Shown here: positions 27,318 to 39,100 of the stretch, one piece after another | Numbering within the stretch: position 1 is the first letter of the stretch | Layout: each line of letters starts with the position of its first letter | From: Whitmania pigra | Lineage: Eukaryota; Annelida; Clitellata; Hirudinida; Haemopidae | DNA: 64,000 nt | Reading direction: 5' to 3' | NCBI GenBank assembly: GCA_021613335.1 | Contig: JAJTWR010000302.1 | Coordinates: 558,501 to 622,500, forward strand | The notes under the pieces: generated by a model | What the model was told of the DNA's origin: nothing | The model's input: the letters and a program-made list of their open reading frames with translations, nothing else | Database searches by the model: none | Position numbers and translations under genes: made by a program

Positions 27318-28774
27318 GCATTTTGATTATGCATCTCAGTGCTTACTACCAAATGCCATATAAGATCCTCCGTTATGGTCATAATGTAGGACTATAACGT
27401 GATTGTATTCATTACCACGCAAGTTATCACGATTTTTCTATTGTTTATGGCTAAAGTTTGCTTATCGTTCAGTTCTCAAATTTGTTTTCAAACTTTTAAT
27501 CACTCTTTGCAACTGAATTATTGGCTACAAAAGTATGGCTCCTCATTTCAAGAACTGCTTGACAACCTTTTACGTTTGGTCAAAATGTAGGACTGTAACG
27601 CCAATTACATTCATTACCACGCAAGTTAACACGATTTTTTCTATTGTTTATGGCTAAAGTTCGCTGATAAGTTTGCTTATCGTACAACTCTCAATTTTTT
27701 AAAAATCTTTTAATCACTCTATGCAACTGAATTTTTGGCAACAAAAGTGTGGCTCCTCATTTTAAAAACTGCTTGACAACTTTTCACGTTTAAAAATCAG
27801 CCGGCATATGTATTTCTATGCAGGGAAGACAAGTTGACAAAATGAAACTTCAAATTTCAGTCATAATTTTCTTGCAATTTTGACCATGTATGTTGCTTCA
27901 ATTAAGTAATTTGCATCGTCGCTCATAAAAATATTGGCTTTTTTAATAAGAAATTTAATTTGCCTAAGATTACAATCAGAGAAAACCAAAACTTTAAAAT
28001 ATTTGTTGCAATCTACCATATTTATGCTAAAAAGTTGCACTTATCGTAACTGAAACAACACTACTTTTTAATCCCAAATACAACTCTCGTTATCTCCGGC
28101 AAATATTATTTTAATATGCGGCTGTTATTTCAGGCCGAGGGACGCTTACATAAGATACAAGTAATAACTTAATTGTTAAATTAAAGATGGCACCACTTAT
28201 TTGTCTGTTATAAAATTAAACAAGAATGAAAATTTAAACTTAAAATTATTACATTTTACACTTAGAAAATTAATAATATATTAAAACTAAAAAATTAAAT
28301 GAATAGCTAAAATAATTTTTTGGGTCATAGGGAACATTTTCCGTGGAATTCTCCAGTAAATACTTACTGGTTCTAAAATGATTTTGTTCAGATTATTTTT
28401 AACTTTTAGTTGTATCATTTGCATCATTTATCATCGAATATTTCATTTCATTTTATTTTTTTTTCAAGGCAAAGACTCAAGGATTCAAGGACTATGCTAT
28501 TCTTTGGAATTTTTACTGGTTTCAAATTCTAAATTAACTTTTAAATATACTCATTTTATCTGAAATTCTAAACTGACGACAATAATTGGATGTATTTTTT
28601 GGAAATAAATTTGATTGTATCTTTTAAAACAGTTTTTGTTTGTTGTTAAAATGATCAAAGTTTGTAATCAACTCCTATCAATATTTAAATTTCTTAAATA
28701 TCACCTGGAATTATTATTAAATTATCATTATTATTATTTATAAAAGTATTAGTATTTTAGTCTTCGACATTGTG
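27318..28774 (+). pseudogene. Lectin unit remnant without coding exons
   Basis: Follows the intron and 3' UTR sequence of lectin units (CATCTCAGTGCTTACTACCAAATGCCATAT, CTTGACAACCTTTCACG, CAAGGCAAAGACTCAAGG) but lacks the signal-peptide and both CTLD exons; the last exon is missing between 28468 and 28470, where polypyrimidine joins directly to 3' UTR. A small internal duplication repeats the ATGTAGGACTATAACG block near 27390 and 27585. Confidence 0.75.
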
Positions 28775-29284
28775 TTTAGTTTGTTGCCGTTTTTGTTTAG
28801 AAAAACAAGAACCAACGATACAAAGAAAGGGTAATTAGAAATAATGAGGATTATTAATTTCTGTTATGATATTGCCTTTCGCGATGTAGCTTGTTTTTAA
28901 TATAATTAAAGACCCATATAAATAATATAATTAATAATAATTATATATAATTTATATATATAGATATATAATAATAATTATATATAAAATATATATATAT
29001 TATTATTAATATTATTAAAAATAATATTAAGTGGACTAAAAAAATATTCTACCATTATCATTAAACATCATCATAATCATCATCATCATCATCATCATCG
29101 TCATCATCGATAGCAAGAAGCAACTCAAAATTGAGTGACATCGTTTGGCATTTATCGAGTGCTTCCACCTTCTATTATTAATATTATTATTAATAATCTA
29201 TATATTTGAAATACATCATCTTGACAAATTTATCCTTTCTTCACCCCATCTGACCAGTATTTGCCAAACAGTCTCTTGGTTTTT
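28775..29284. other. Inter-unit spacer with simple repeats
   Basis: Contains the GAGGATTATTAATTTCTGTTATGATATTGC block found at the end of every lectin unit, then AT-rich sequence and a CATCAT run at 29065-29105. No gene. Confidence 0.6.
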
Positions 29285-29940
29285 GTTCTTATTATCAAGC
29301 TTCAGTTTCAGAAACATTTTTCTGACTTGGAGTCAAAGGCAGAAGAATTAAGACTGGTTATAAACCCATTTCAAGCAAATTTGGCTAGTTGCCCAGATGA
29401 ACTGCAGCTGGAGATTATTGAGTTGCAAGGAAATGAAATCCTTACGGACAAGTTCAAAGAAGGACTGGTGGATTTTTACCAGTTTTGCCAAAGGATGGCT
29501 TTCCTAATGACAAAACGTTTGCATCAAGATACCTTTCAATCTTTGGTACAACAAATTTGTGTGATCGAACATATTAAAGATTGAAATAAGCGCAGAACAA
29601 TTTGAGAACAAACTTGAACGATGATAATCTCAGGTCAATGTTGGTGTTAGGGACATCAAATGAAAAGCCAGAAATGTCTGCTACTTTAGCAATCAGGAAA
29701 TTTCACCATTCCCACTAATGCGGGATTTCATATGTAGTTTATCAAAATGTTATTAAACAATAGCCGAATAAAATAATGTTAAATAGACAGTGAAGCAGAT
29801 GTGTAATGAGAAAAACATTCCACAACCATTGTCCCTGCACTGTATTGTGTAACTGATTTTTTTGTGGACCTCGGTTATCTAGTCGGCCCTCAAACTGCGG
29901 TTTGGTAGTTAACGCAGGCTGAAAAGTTTGGAGACCCTTG
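29285..29940 (+). mobile_element. hAT transposase fragment (GTF2IRD2/ZBED5-like) with 3' terminal repeat
   Basis: Encodes FSDLESKAEELRLVINPF, LQLEIIELQGNE and a degraded tail, typical of the hAT transposases that gave rise to GTF2IRD2- and EPM2AIP1-like host genes. The 3' end reads AAAGTTTGGAGACCCTTG, the reverse of a hAT terminal repeat of the CAGGGGTCTCCAAAC type. No 5' end. It lies about 175 bp upstream of the TATA box of lectin B. Confidence 0.75.
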
Positions 29941-30115
29941 GTTTAGACCGACATACGGGGATATCCGATTGATTATCGGATGCGTGGGCTTTCATATTCA
30001 TAATCACTTTGCTTATCAGTTGAGGTATTTTATGCATTCGAAGTGGAAGCACTCGATAAATGCCAAACGAGGTACTCGATTAATTTTGAACCCCCGTCTC
30101 CTTCGATAAGCATGT

Positions 30116-30123
30116 TATAAAAG
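30116..30123 (+). promoter_or_regulatory. TATA box of lectin B
   Basis: TATAAAAG, 58 nt from its end to the start codon at 30182, within the same conserved promoter block as units A, C and D. Confidence 0.8.
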
Positions 30124-30181
30124 CGACTTCTCGAGCCAGAGATTTCATGATCTACAAAGTTCTCTTTTTGATCATTTAGAA

Positions 30182-32652
30182 ATGCTGACATTTCTTTTTC
30201 TCCTCGGCGTTGCTCTGCAACCCTTCCAAGCAATGGGACAAGGTGAAATTATTAATAGTTGTGTACTTATTATTTTTAATATTGTTGTAATATTATTTTA
30301 TTCTCTCAAGGCAATATGTACTCGAAGGAATTCTCGATGACGGTAAATTTGGACGATGAACCGAGCATGTGGGTACGGTTGGGTTCCCATCTTTATATGA
30401 TCATCGTAAGTGATGCCATGGACACACCAGAACAAATGGCCGTCCCGATGAAAGGTATTGTAGTATGTGAATTCCACCGTAAATGAAGTTACATTCAGAT
30501 GATAGTGTGGCGTTATGATTCCATACAAATTAATCATTAATTATTATATATGTAATGTTTTAAATATTTGTCAAGTTAAATATTAAAATAGTTTTGAAAG
30601 TAAATAGTAAGTAATTTGTATATTTAGTAGTCGTTAATGCTAAAATAAAGAATGTTCAGCATTAAGTTTATCTAGATTTAGCACTTTGAAGCCATCCATA
30701 ATAGTGATCTACATTGCATCAGAGGTTCAGAAAATCAGGTGCTCTTTAGAATTCTGCACCTTTGTGTAGAAGTTACATCCAGGTCACTTGTTTTCACTTT
30801 GACCTAATCATGACACCATAAACTGCAAAAGAATTTTCTACCTCGACGACATGTGACAATTTCAGTGATAAAATTGGTGTTATTGATTAAAATGGTTTCA
30901 AGTTTAAAGATTAATAGATTTAGTGGCTTATGACTTTGGCGAGTCATACTCCCCACCTCATAATTCTGCCATTGAACAGATTATTCTGGAAACGCTGTGC
31001 AATCTAAACAGAAAGGAAATTACTTATAACATAATTTATCAAAGAACTTATCATTATGCATCTCAGCGCTTACTACCAAATGCCATATAGGATTCTCCGT
31101 TATGGTCTTAATGTAGGACTATAACGTGATTACAATCATTACTATGCAAATTAACACAATCCTTTTGCGTTATGGTTAGCCATATTCAATAGAAAAAGAT
31201 CGTGTTAACTTGCAGTTTGCCGAAAAGTTTGCAGCTCTCAAATTTCAATTAAGTTATCTTTCAGATTCTTTATGTTCAATTTTAATTTTAGATTTAATTT
31301 CAGACAGTGGGTTATGTCCAGCAGGCTTCACCAAATACCCACGGCAGAACAAGTGCTACAAGGCTTTCCCGGACAAGGTAAATTGGGACGAAGCTCTGAA
31401 TACCTGCGGAAAGTTAGGTTCCCATCTTCTGACCATCACAAGTGATGACAGCAAGAGCCCACTGAAAGATGTGGTCGACCTGATAAAAGGTATTGTAGTA
31501 ATATATGACATTCAGTGTTGAAATTCAAATAAATAAACTGTATGTAAGAAGAGGAACTGACGCAACGTATGCACGTAACTGACGCTACATTTCTGAAATA
31601 GGTAAATCTAGATTGCAACCGTAAAAATTTAAATATCAAAGTTAGTTTTGAAGGTAAATAGTAATTAATTTGTATAGTTAGAACTCAAGTTGATAATATT
31701 GAAACTTCAAATTTCAGTATTAATTTTCTTAAAATTTTGACCATGTATGTTGCTTCAATTAAGTAATTTGCATCGTCGCTCATAAAAATATTGGCTTTTT
31801 TAATAAGAAATTTAATTTGCTTATGAATACAATCAGAAAGAACCAAAACTCTAAAATATTTGTTGCAATCTAGCATGGTTACGCTAAAAAGTTTCACTTA
31901 TCGTAACTGATGTAACATTACGTTTTAGGCCAAAATACAACTCTCGTTATCTCCGGCAAATATTATTTTAATATGCGGCTGTTATTTCAGGCAGCAGGAC
32001 GCTTACTTAAGAAACAAATAATAACTTAATCGGCTTTGTATGGGGCAGTATTTCAAAGATTCTTCATTTAAAGTTTATATACATTCAGAAGGAAATTGTT
32101 AAATTAAAAAATGCACAACTGATTTGTCTGTTATAAAATCAAACAAGAATAGAAATATAAAATTAAAATTATTACATTTTACACTTAGAACATGAATAAT
32201 ATATTAAGACTGAAAAATTATAAGAATGGCTAAAATAATTTTTTGGTCATAGGGAACATTTTCCGTGGAATTCTCCAGTAAATACTTACTGGTTCCACAA
32301 TTAATTTGTTAAGATTATTTGTAACTCTTAGCGGTATCATTTGTATCATTTATCATCGAATATTTCATTTTGTTTTATTTTTTTTCTATTTTGAGCGTCC
32401 TGCTTAAATCTGGACTTCAATAGTCCCGCGTTTTGGACTGCCGGGAAAAGGATATCTTCCGATAAGTTCATCTGGATCCCCAACCGTGGTACCAAGATGG
32501 AGATGACGTACACCAACTGGGGCCCAGGAGAACCCAACAACGTTGGCGGAAATGAGGATTGCATTCACTTCCTGTCTCGCGATAACAATCTGTTCTGGTA
32601 CGATAGTAACTGTGAAATGGTTCAATGCTTTGTCTGTGAAGTAGACTTATGA
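30182..32652 (+). CDS. Secreted C-type lectin B (EPN, WYD)
   Basis: Exons 30182-30242 (signal peptide MLTFLFLLGVALQPFQAMGQ), 31304-31489 and 32396-32652; 167 residues without the cassette at 30311-30454. CTLD: LCPAGFTKYPRQNKC, WDEALNTCGKLGSHLL, FWTAGKRISSDKFIWIP, WGPGEPNNVGGNEDC, LFWYDSNC, CFVCEVDL. EPN is the mannose-type triplet, but the WND that also binds calcium reads WYD, so sugar binding may be weakened or altered. AATAAA at 32797-32802. Nearly the same as C and D in its last exon and 3' flank, so a recent duplicate. Intron 2 is shorter than in D by a deletion just after the donor. Confidence 0.87.
30311..30454 (+). other. 144-nt cassette of unit B
   Basis: Same splice context, length and phase as in unit A; encodes NMYSKEFSMTVNLDDEPSMW. 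The cysteine positions of the parental exon read M and W. No stop. Confidence 0.6.
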
Positions 32653-33109
32653 AGACAAAGCAAAGACTCAAGGATTCAAGGACTATGCTGTTTTTTGGAA
32701 TTTTCACCTACTTTCAAATTCTTAATTAACTTCTAAATATAATCATTTTACCTGAAATTCGAAATTGACGACAATTACTTCGATGCATTTGTTGGAAATA
32801 AATTTGATTGCATCTTTTAAAACAGTTTTTGTTTGTTGTTAAAATGATCGAAGTTTATAATCAACTCCTATCAATATTTAAATTTCTTAAACATCACCTG
32901 GAATTAATATTAAATTATCATTATTATTATTTATAAAAGTATTAGTATTTTAGTCTTGGTCATTGTCTTTAGTTTATTGCTGTTTTTGTTTAGAAAGACA
33001 AGAACCAACAATACAAAGAAAGGGTAATTAGAAATAATGAGGATTATTAATTTCTGTTATGATATTGCCTTTCGAGATGTAGCTTGTTTTCATATACTTA
33101 TAGACCCAT

Positions 33110-33110
<1 letters not shown>

Positions 33111-33143
<33 letters not shown>

Positions 33144-33155
33144 TTAATAATATTA

Positions 33156-33224
<69 letters not shown>

Positions 33225-33262
33225 TAATAATAATAATAATAATATAATAATAATAATAATAA
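33111..33262. repeat. (AAT)n array between lectin units B and C
   Basis: AAT repeat with few interruptions, followed by AACAATATTGTATTATATTG. It is the empty counterpart of the array at 38466-41352 that holds the second Dong element. Confidence 0.92.
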
Positions 33263-33739
33263 CAATATTGTATTATATTGAATAATTAATATTTATAATT
33301 ATTGTAATATTAATTATAGTCAATATTATTCAGTAAGACCAGTTATTGCCAAAATGTCTCTTGGTTTTTGTTATTATTTTACCAGTTTCAATGAATCTGA
33401 CTGATCAAGGAATGCATGCTTTCACAACCCTGACTTCGTTTTTACACTTATTAGAAATGTGGGCCAGTTTTATCGGGGAAACTATTAAGTTATAAATTAA
33501 AAATTAACTTCGCTTAAAAAACCGTGTACCATATCACACAGCTCTATTCATAATCACTTTGCTTATCTCACTAGAGTCGAATTATTCGAAAACAATTGGA
33601 AGTTGGAAGCACTCGATAAATGCCAAACGATGTCACTCAATTTTGAATTGCTTCTGGCTAACGATGATGAGGATGATGATGACGACAATGAGGATGATGA
33701 TTATGATGATGTTTAATGATAATGGTGGAATATTTTTTT

Positions 33740-34597
33740 AGTCTACCTGGTTTTTGATCCTAAAACTACAAGGAGAGAAAAATCTTGTTTCTGATCTATA
33801 CTCAAACTTAAGTGCCTTCAAATCTAAATTTGTCTTGTTTGTGGAACGATTACAGGCCAACAACTTGACGCACTTTCAGCTGCGCAAAGTCTTTATGGCT
33901 GAAGCAACAGCTGAGTTCTCCACGTCATTTGCATTAGAGATCATCAAAGACCTCAACCTGCAGTTTTAGGAACATTTTTCTGACTTGGAGTCAACGGCAG
34001 AAAAATTGAGACTGGTTATAAACCCATTTCAAGCAAATTTGGCTAGTTGCCCAGATGAACTGCAGCTGGAGATTATTGAGTTGCAAGGAAATGAACTCCT
34101 TAAGGACAAGTTCAAAAAAGGACTGGTGGATTTTTACCAGTTTTGCCAAAGGATAACTTTCCTAATGACAAAACTTTTGCATCAAGATACCTTTCAATCT
34201 TTGGTACAACATATTTGTGTGATCGAACATATTCAAGATTGAAATAAGCGAAGAACAATTTGAGAACAAACTTGTACAATGATAATCTCAGGTCACTGTT
34301 GGTGTTAGGGACATCAAATGAAAAACCAAAAATGTCTGCTACTTTGGCAATCAGGAAATTTCACCATTCCCACTAATGCGGGAGTTCATATGTAGTTTAT
34401 CAATATGTTATTAAACAATAGCCGAATAAAATAATGTTAAATAGACAGTGAAGCAGATGTGTAATGAGAAAAACATTCCACAACCAATGTCCCTGCACTG
34501 TATTGTGTAACTGATTTTTTGTGGACCTCGGTTGTCTAGTCGGCCCTCAAACTGCAGTTTGGTAGTTAACGAATGCTGAAAAGTTTGGAGACCCTTG
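33740..34597 (+). mobile_element. hAT transposase C-terminal fragment upstream of lectin C
   Basis: Frames 33754-33969 and 33985-34242 read LKLQGEKNLVSDLYSNLSAF, LQANNLTHFQLRKVF, then FSDLESTAEKLRLVINPF, separated by one stop. Ends with AAAGTTTGGAGACCCTTG at 34597, the hAT terminal repeat. It is the longest of five related remnants, each just upstream of a lectin promoter. Confidence 0.78.
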
Positions 34598-34772
34598 GTT
34601 TAGACCGACATACGGAGATATCCGGTTGATTATCGGATGCGTGGGCTTTCATGTTCATAATCACTTTGCTTATCAGTTGAGGTATTTTATACATTCGAAG
34701 TGGAAGCACTCGATAAATGCCAAACGTGTTCACTCGATAAATTTTGAACCCCGTCTCCTTCGATAAGCATGT

Positions 34773-34780
34773 TATAAAAG
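34773..34780 (+). promoter_or_regulatory. TATA box of lectin C
   Basis: TATAAAAG, 64 nt from its end to the start codon at 34845. Confidence 0.8.
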
Positions 34781-34844
34781 CAACTTCTCGAGTCAGAGAT
34801 TTCATGATCTACAAAGTTCTCTTTTTGATCATTTACATTTAGAA

Positions 34845-37800
34845 ATGCTGAAATTTCTTTTTCTCCTCGGCGTTGCTTTGCAACCCTTCCAAGTAATGGG
34901 ACAAGGTGAACTTATTAATAGTTGTGTACTTATTATTTTTAATATTGTTGTAATATTATTTTATTGTCTCAAGGCAATATGTACAACGAATTCTCGATGA
35001 AGGTAAATTTGGACGATGATCCGAGTATCTGTTTACAGTTGTATTCCAAACTTCTGATGATCATCACAAGTGGTGCCAACATTGACACACTGAAACAAAT
35101 GGCCGTCCCGATGAAAGGTATTGTAGTATGTGAATTCCACCGTAACTGAAGTTACATTCAAATGACAGAGTGGTGTTATTCCATACAAATTAATCATTAA
35201 CTATTATATATGTAATGTTTTAAGTATTTCTCAAGTTAAATATTAAAAATAGTTTTGAAAGTAAATACTAACTAATTTGTATATTTAGAAGTCCTTAGTG
35301 CTAAAATAAAGAATATTCAGCAACCCTTTCAAGCAATGGGACAAGGTGAAATTATTAATAGTTGTGTACTTATTATTTATAATATTGTTATAATATTATT
35401 TTATTGTTTCAAGGCAATATGTACAAGGAATTTCCGAAGACTTTAAATTTGGACGATGAACCGAGCATCTGTATACGGTTGTATTCCCAACTTGGGATGA
35501 TCATCACAAGTGGTGCCAGCATGGACACACTGAAACAAATGGCTGTCCCGATGAAAGGTATTGAAGTATGTGAATTCCACTGTAAATTAAGTTATATTCA
35601 GATGATAGAGTGGTGTGATGATTCCATACAAATTAATCATTAACTATTATATAAGTAATAACGTAACATAACAACATAACAAAACAATTATTTATAGTGG
35701 TTATGAAGACCTGGATCTGTGTAATAACCACTCTTTGTAGTCGTAATAACCGAATTTACTTAAGTAAATTTTGAATTTATCTACTGTGTCAGCATGGCTG
35801 GTTTTCTTATCTAGTTTATTCCATAAGGAAACCACCCTTGAACTGAAATAATTGTTTTTCAAGTTTCCCGAAGCCTTCCTATATAATTTACAATCGTGCC
35901 CTCTAGTAGAAACACTTTTTGTGGCTTCGAAAAACTGTTCAGGCAAAAGGCCTTTCCTTCCCGATAAAATTTTGAATGCCTCGATGAGGTCCCCTCTATT
36001 TCTTCTCTTTTCCAGAGTCGTTAATTTACATTTATTTAATCTTTCCTCATAACTCAGATTTACAAAACCTTCTATCATCCTGGTTGCCCTGCATATTTGT
36101 CAAATTAAATATTAAAAATAGTTTTGAAAGTAAATAGTAACTAATTTGTATATTTAGAAGTCGTTAATGCTAAAATAAAGAATATTCAGCATTAAGTTCA
36201 TCTAGACTTAGCACTTTGAAGCCATCCATAATAGTGATCTACATTGCATCAGAGGTTCAGAAATTAAGGTGTTCTTTAAAATTCTGCACCTTAGTGTAGA
36301 AGTTACATCCAGATCACTTGTTTTCACTTTGACCTAATCATGAAATTATAAACTGCAAAAGAATTTTCTACCTCGACGACATGTGACAATTTCAGTGATA
36401 AAATTGGTGTTATTGATTAAAATGGTTTCAAGTTTAAAGATTAATAGATTCAGTGGCGGATGACTTTGCCGAGCCATGCTCCCCACCTCATAATTCTGCC
36501 ATTGAACAGATTATTCTGGAAACGCTGTGCAATCTAAACAGAAAGGAAATTACTTATAACATAATTTATCAAAGAACTTGTCATTATGCATCTCAGTACT
36601 TACTACCAAATGCCATATAGGTTTCTCCGTCATGGTCTTAATGTAGGACTATAACGTGATTACAATCATTACTATGCAAATTAACACAATCCTTTTGCGT
36701 TATGGTTAGCCATAAACAATAGAAAAAGATCGTGTTAACTTGCAGTTTGCTGAAAAGTTTGCAGCTCTCAAATTTCAATTAAGTTATCTTTCAGATTCTT
36801 TATGTTCAATTTAATTTTAGTTTTAATTTCAGAGAGTGGGTTATGTCCAGCAGGCTTCACCAAATACCCACTGCAGAACAAGTGCTACAAGGCTTTCCCG
36901 GACAAGGTAAATTGGGACGAAGCTCTGAATACCTGCGGAAAGTTAGGTTCCCATCTTCTGACCATCACAAGTGATGACAGCAAGAGCCCACTGAAAGATG
37001 TGGTCGACCCGATAAAAGGTATTGTAGTATGTGAATTCCATCGTTGATAATATTGAAACTTCAAATTTCAGTATTAATTTTCTTAAAATTTTGACCATGT
37101 ATGTTGCTTCAATTAAGTAATTTGCATCGTCGCTCATAAAAATATTGGCTTTTTTAATAAGAAATTTAATTTGCTTATGAATACAATCAGAAAGAACCAA
37201 AACTCTAAAATATTTGTTGCAATCTAGCATGGTTACGCTAAAAAGTTTCACTTATCGTAACTGATGTAACATTACGTTTTAGGCCAAAATACAACTCTCG
37301 TTATCTCCGGCAAATATTATTTTAATATGCGGCTGTTATTTCAGGCAGCAGGACGCTTACTTAAGAAACAAATAATAACTTAATCGGCTTTGTATGGGGC
37401 AGTATTTCAAAGATTCTTCATTTAAAGTTTATATACATTCAGAAGGAAATTGTTAAATTAAAAAATGCACAACTGATTTGTCTGTTATAAAATCAAACAA
37501 GAATAGAAATATAAAATTAAAATTATTACATTTTACACTTAGAACATTAATAATATATTAAGACTGAAAAATTATAAGAATGGCTAAAATAATTTTTTGG
37601 TCATAGGGAACATTTTCCGTGGAATTCTCCAGTAAATACTTACTGGTTCCACAATTAATTTGTTAAGATTATTTGTAACTCTTAGCGGTATCATTTGTAT
37701 CATTTATCATCGAATATTTCATTTTGTTTTATTTTTTTTCTATTTTGAGCGTCCTGCTTAAATCTGGACTTCAATAGTCCCGCGTTTTGGACTGCCGGGA

Positions 37801-38006
37801 AAAGGATATCTTCCGATAAGTTCATCTGGATCCCCAACCGTGGTACCAAGATGGAGATGACGTACAACAACTGGGGCCCAGGAGAACCCAACAACGTTGG
37901 CGGAAATGAGGATTGCATTCACTTCCTGTCTCGCGATAACAATTTGTTCTGGTACGATAGTAACTGTGAAATGGTTCAATGCTTTGTCTGTGAAGTAGAC
38001 TTATGA
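34845..38006 (+). CDS. Secreted C-type lectin C (EPN, WYD)
   Basis: Exons 34845-34905 (signal peptide, ALQPFQVMGQ end), 36833-37018 and 37750-38006; 167 residues without cassettes. Domain features as in B: LCPAGFTKYPLQNKC, WGPGEPNNVGGNEDC, LFWYDSNC, CFVCEVDL. Two cassette copies lie in intron 1 because about 440 bp, including the last 8 codons of the signal exon (35321-35345), were duplicated. Intron 1 also holds a LINE fragment in reverse. Intron 2 is short: sequence after the donor is deleted up to the GTTGATAATATTG block. AATAAA at 38152-38157. Confidence 0.86.
34974..35117 (+). other. 144-nt cassette of unit C, first copy
   Basis: Phase 1 both sides, open; encodes NMYNEFSMKVNLDDDPSIC, so the second cysteine is kept here. 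Confidence 0.6.
35414..35557 (+). other. 144-nt cassette of unit C, second copy
   Basis: Same length and phase, open; encodes NMYKEFPKTLNLDDEPSIC. It derives from a local tandem duplication and has diverged from the first copy by many replacements while staying open. Confidence 0.6.
35660..36091 (-). mobile_element. LINE 3' fragment (CR1/Jockey-like reverse transcriptase C terminus)
   Basis: Minus-strand frame 36078-35701 reads LTTLEKRRNRGDLIEAFKIL, TRGHDCKLYRKASG, FFSSRVVSLWNKLD, the standard end of CR1/Jockey-group LINE ORF2. 5'-truncated. Boundaries come from comparison with the same intron in units B and D. Confidence 0.8.
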
Positions 38007-38465
38007 AGACAAAGCAAAGACTCAAGGATTCAAGGACTATGCTGTTTTTTTGGAATTTTCACCTGCTTTCAAATTCTAAATTAACTTCTAAATATAATCA
38101 TTTTACCTGAAATTCGAAATTGACGACAATTAATTCGATGCATTTGTTGGAAATAAATTTGATTGCATCTTTTAAAACAGTTTTTGTTTGTTGTTAAAAT
38201 GATCGAAGTTTGTAATCAACTCCTATCAATATTTAAATTTCTTAAATATCACCTGGAATTACTATTTTAATTATCATTATTATTATTTATAAAAGTATTA
38301 GTATTTTAGTCTTGGTCATTGTGATTAGTTTGTTGCTGTTTTTGTTTAGAAAGACAAGAACCAACGATACAAAGAGAGGGTAATTAGAAATAATGAGGAT
38401 TATTAATTTCTGTTATGATATTGCTTTTCGAGATGTAGCTTGTTTTCAATATAGTTATAGACCCA

Positions 38466-38479
38466 TAATAATAATAATA

Positions 38480-38516
<37 letters not shown>

Positions 38517-38530
38517 TAATAATAATAATA

Positions 38531-38595
<65 letters not shown>

Positions 38596-38617
38596 GAATA
38601 ATAATAATATAATAATA

Positions 38618-38681
<64 letters not shown>

Positions 38682-38750
38682 TAATAATAATAATAATAAG
38701 ATAATAATAATAATAATAATATAATAAGAATAATAATAATAATAATAATA

Positions 38751-38812
<62 letters not shown>

Positions 38813-38816
38813 TAAC

Positions 38817-38880
<64 letters not shown>

Positions 38881-38951
38881 GAAATAATAATAATAATAAT
38901 AATATAATAATAATAACAATAATAATCCTAATAATCCTAATAATAATAATC

Positions 38952-38985
<34 letters not shown>

Positions 38986-39100
38986 TACTAATAATACTAA
39001 TAATAATAATAATACTAATAATATAATACTAATCCTAATAATAATAATCATAATAATAATAATAATCTAATAATAATAATACTAATACTAATAATAATAA
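38466..39100. repeat. (AAT)n array, left of Dong copy 2
   Basis: About 635 bp of AAT with ATA slips, and AAGAAT and CTAAT variants. Poly-Asn/Ile/Tyr frames on both strands are artefacts. Confidence 0.95.

Noticed and set aside
32346..32707. Minus-strand frames opposite the lectin last exon (also near 37700-38025 and 46298-46662)
   Set aside because: Antisense of the CTLD exon.
38384..39051. Poly-Ile, poly-Tyr, poly-Asn and poly-Leu frames here and at 13423-13880, 47053-48394, 48715-49135 and 61911-62862
   Set aside because: Translations of AAT/ATT or TAGTAA microsatellites on both strands.
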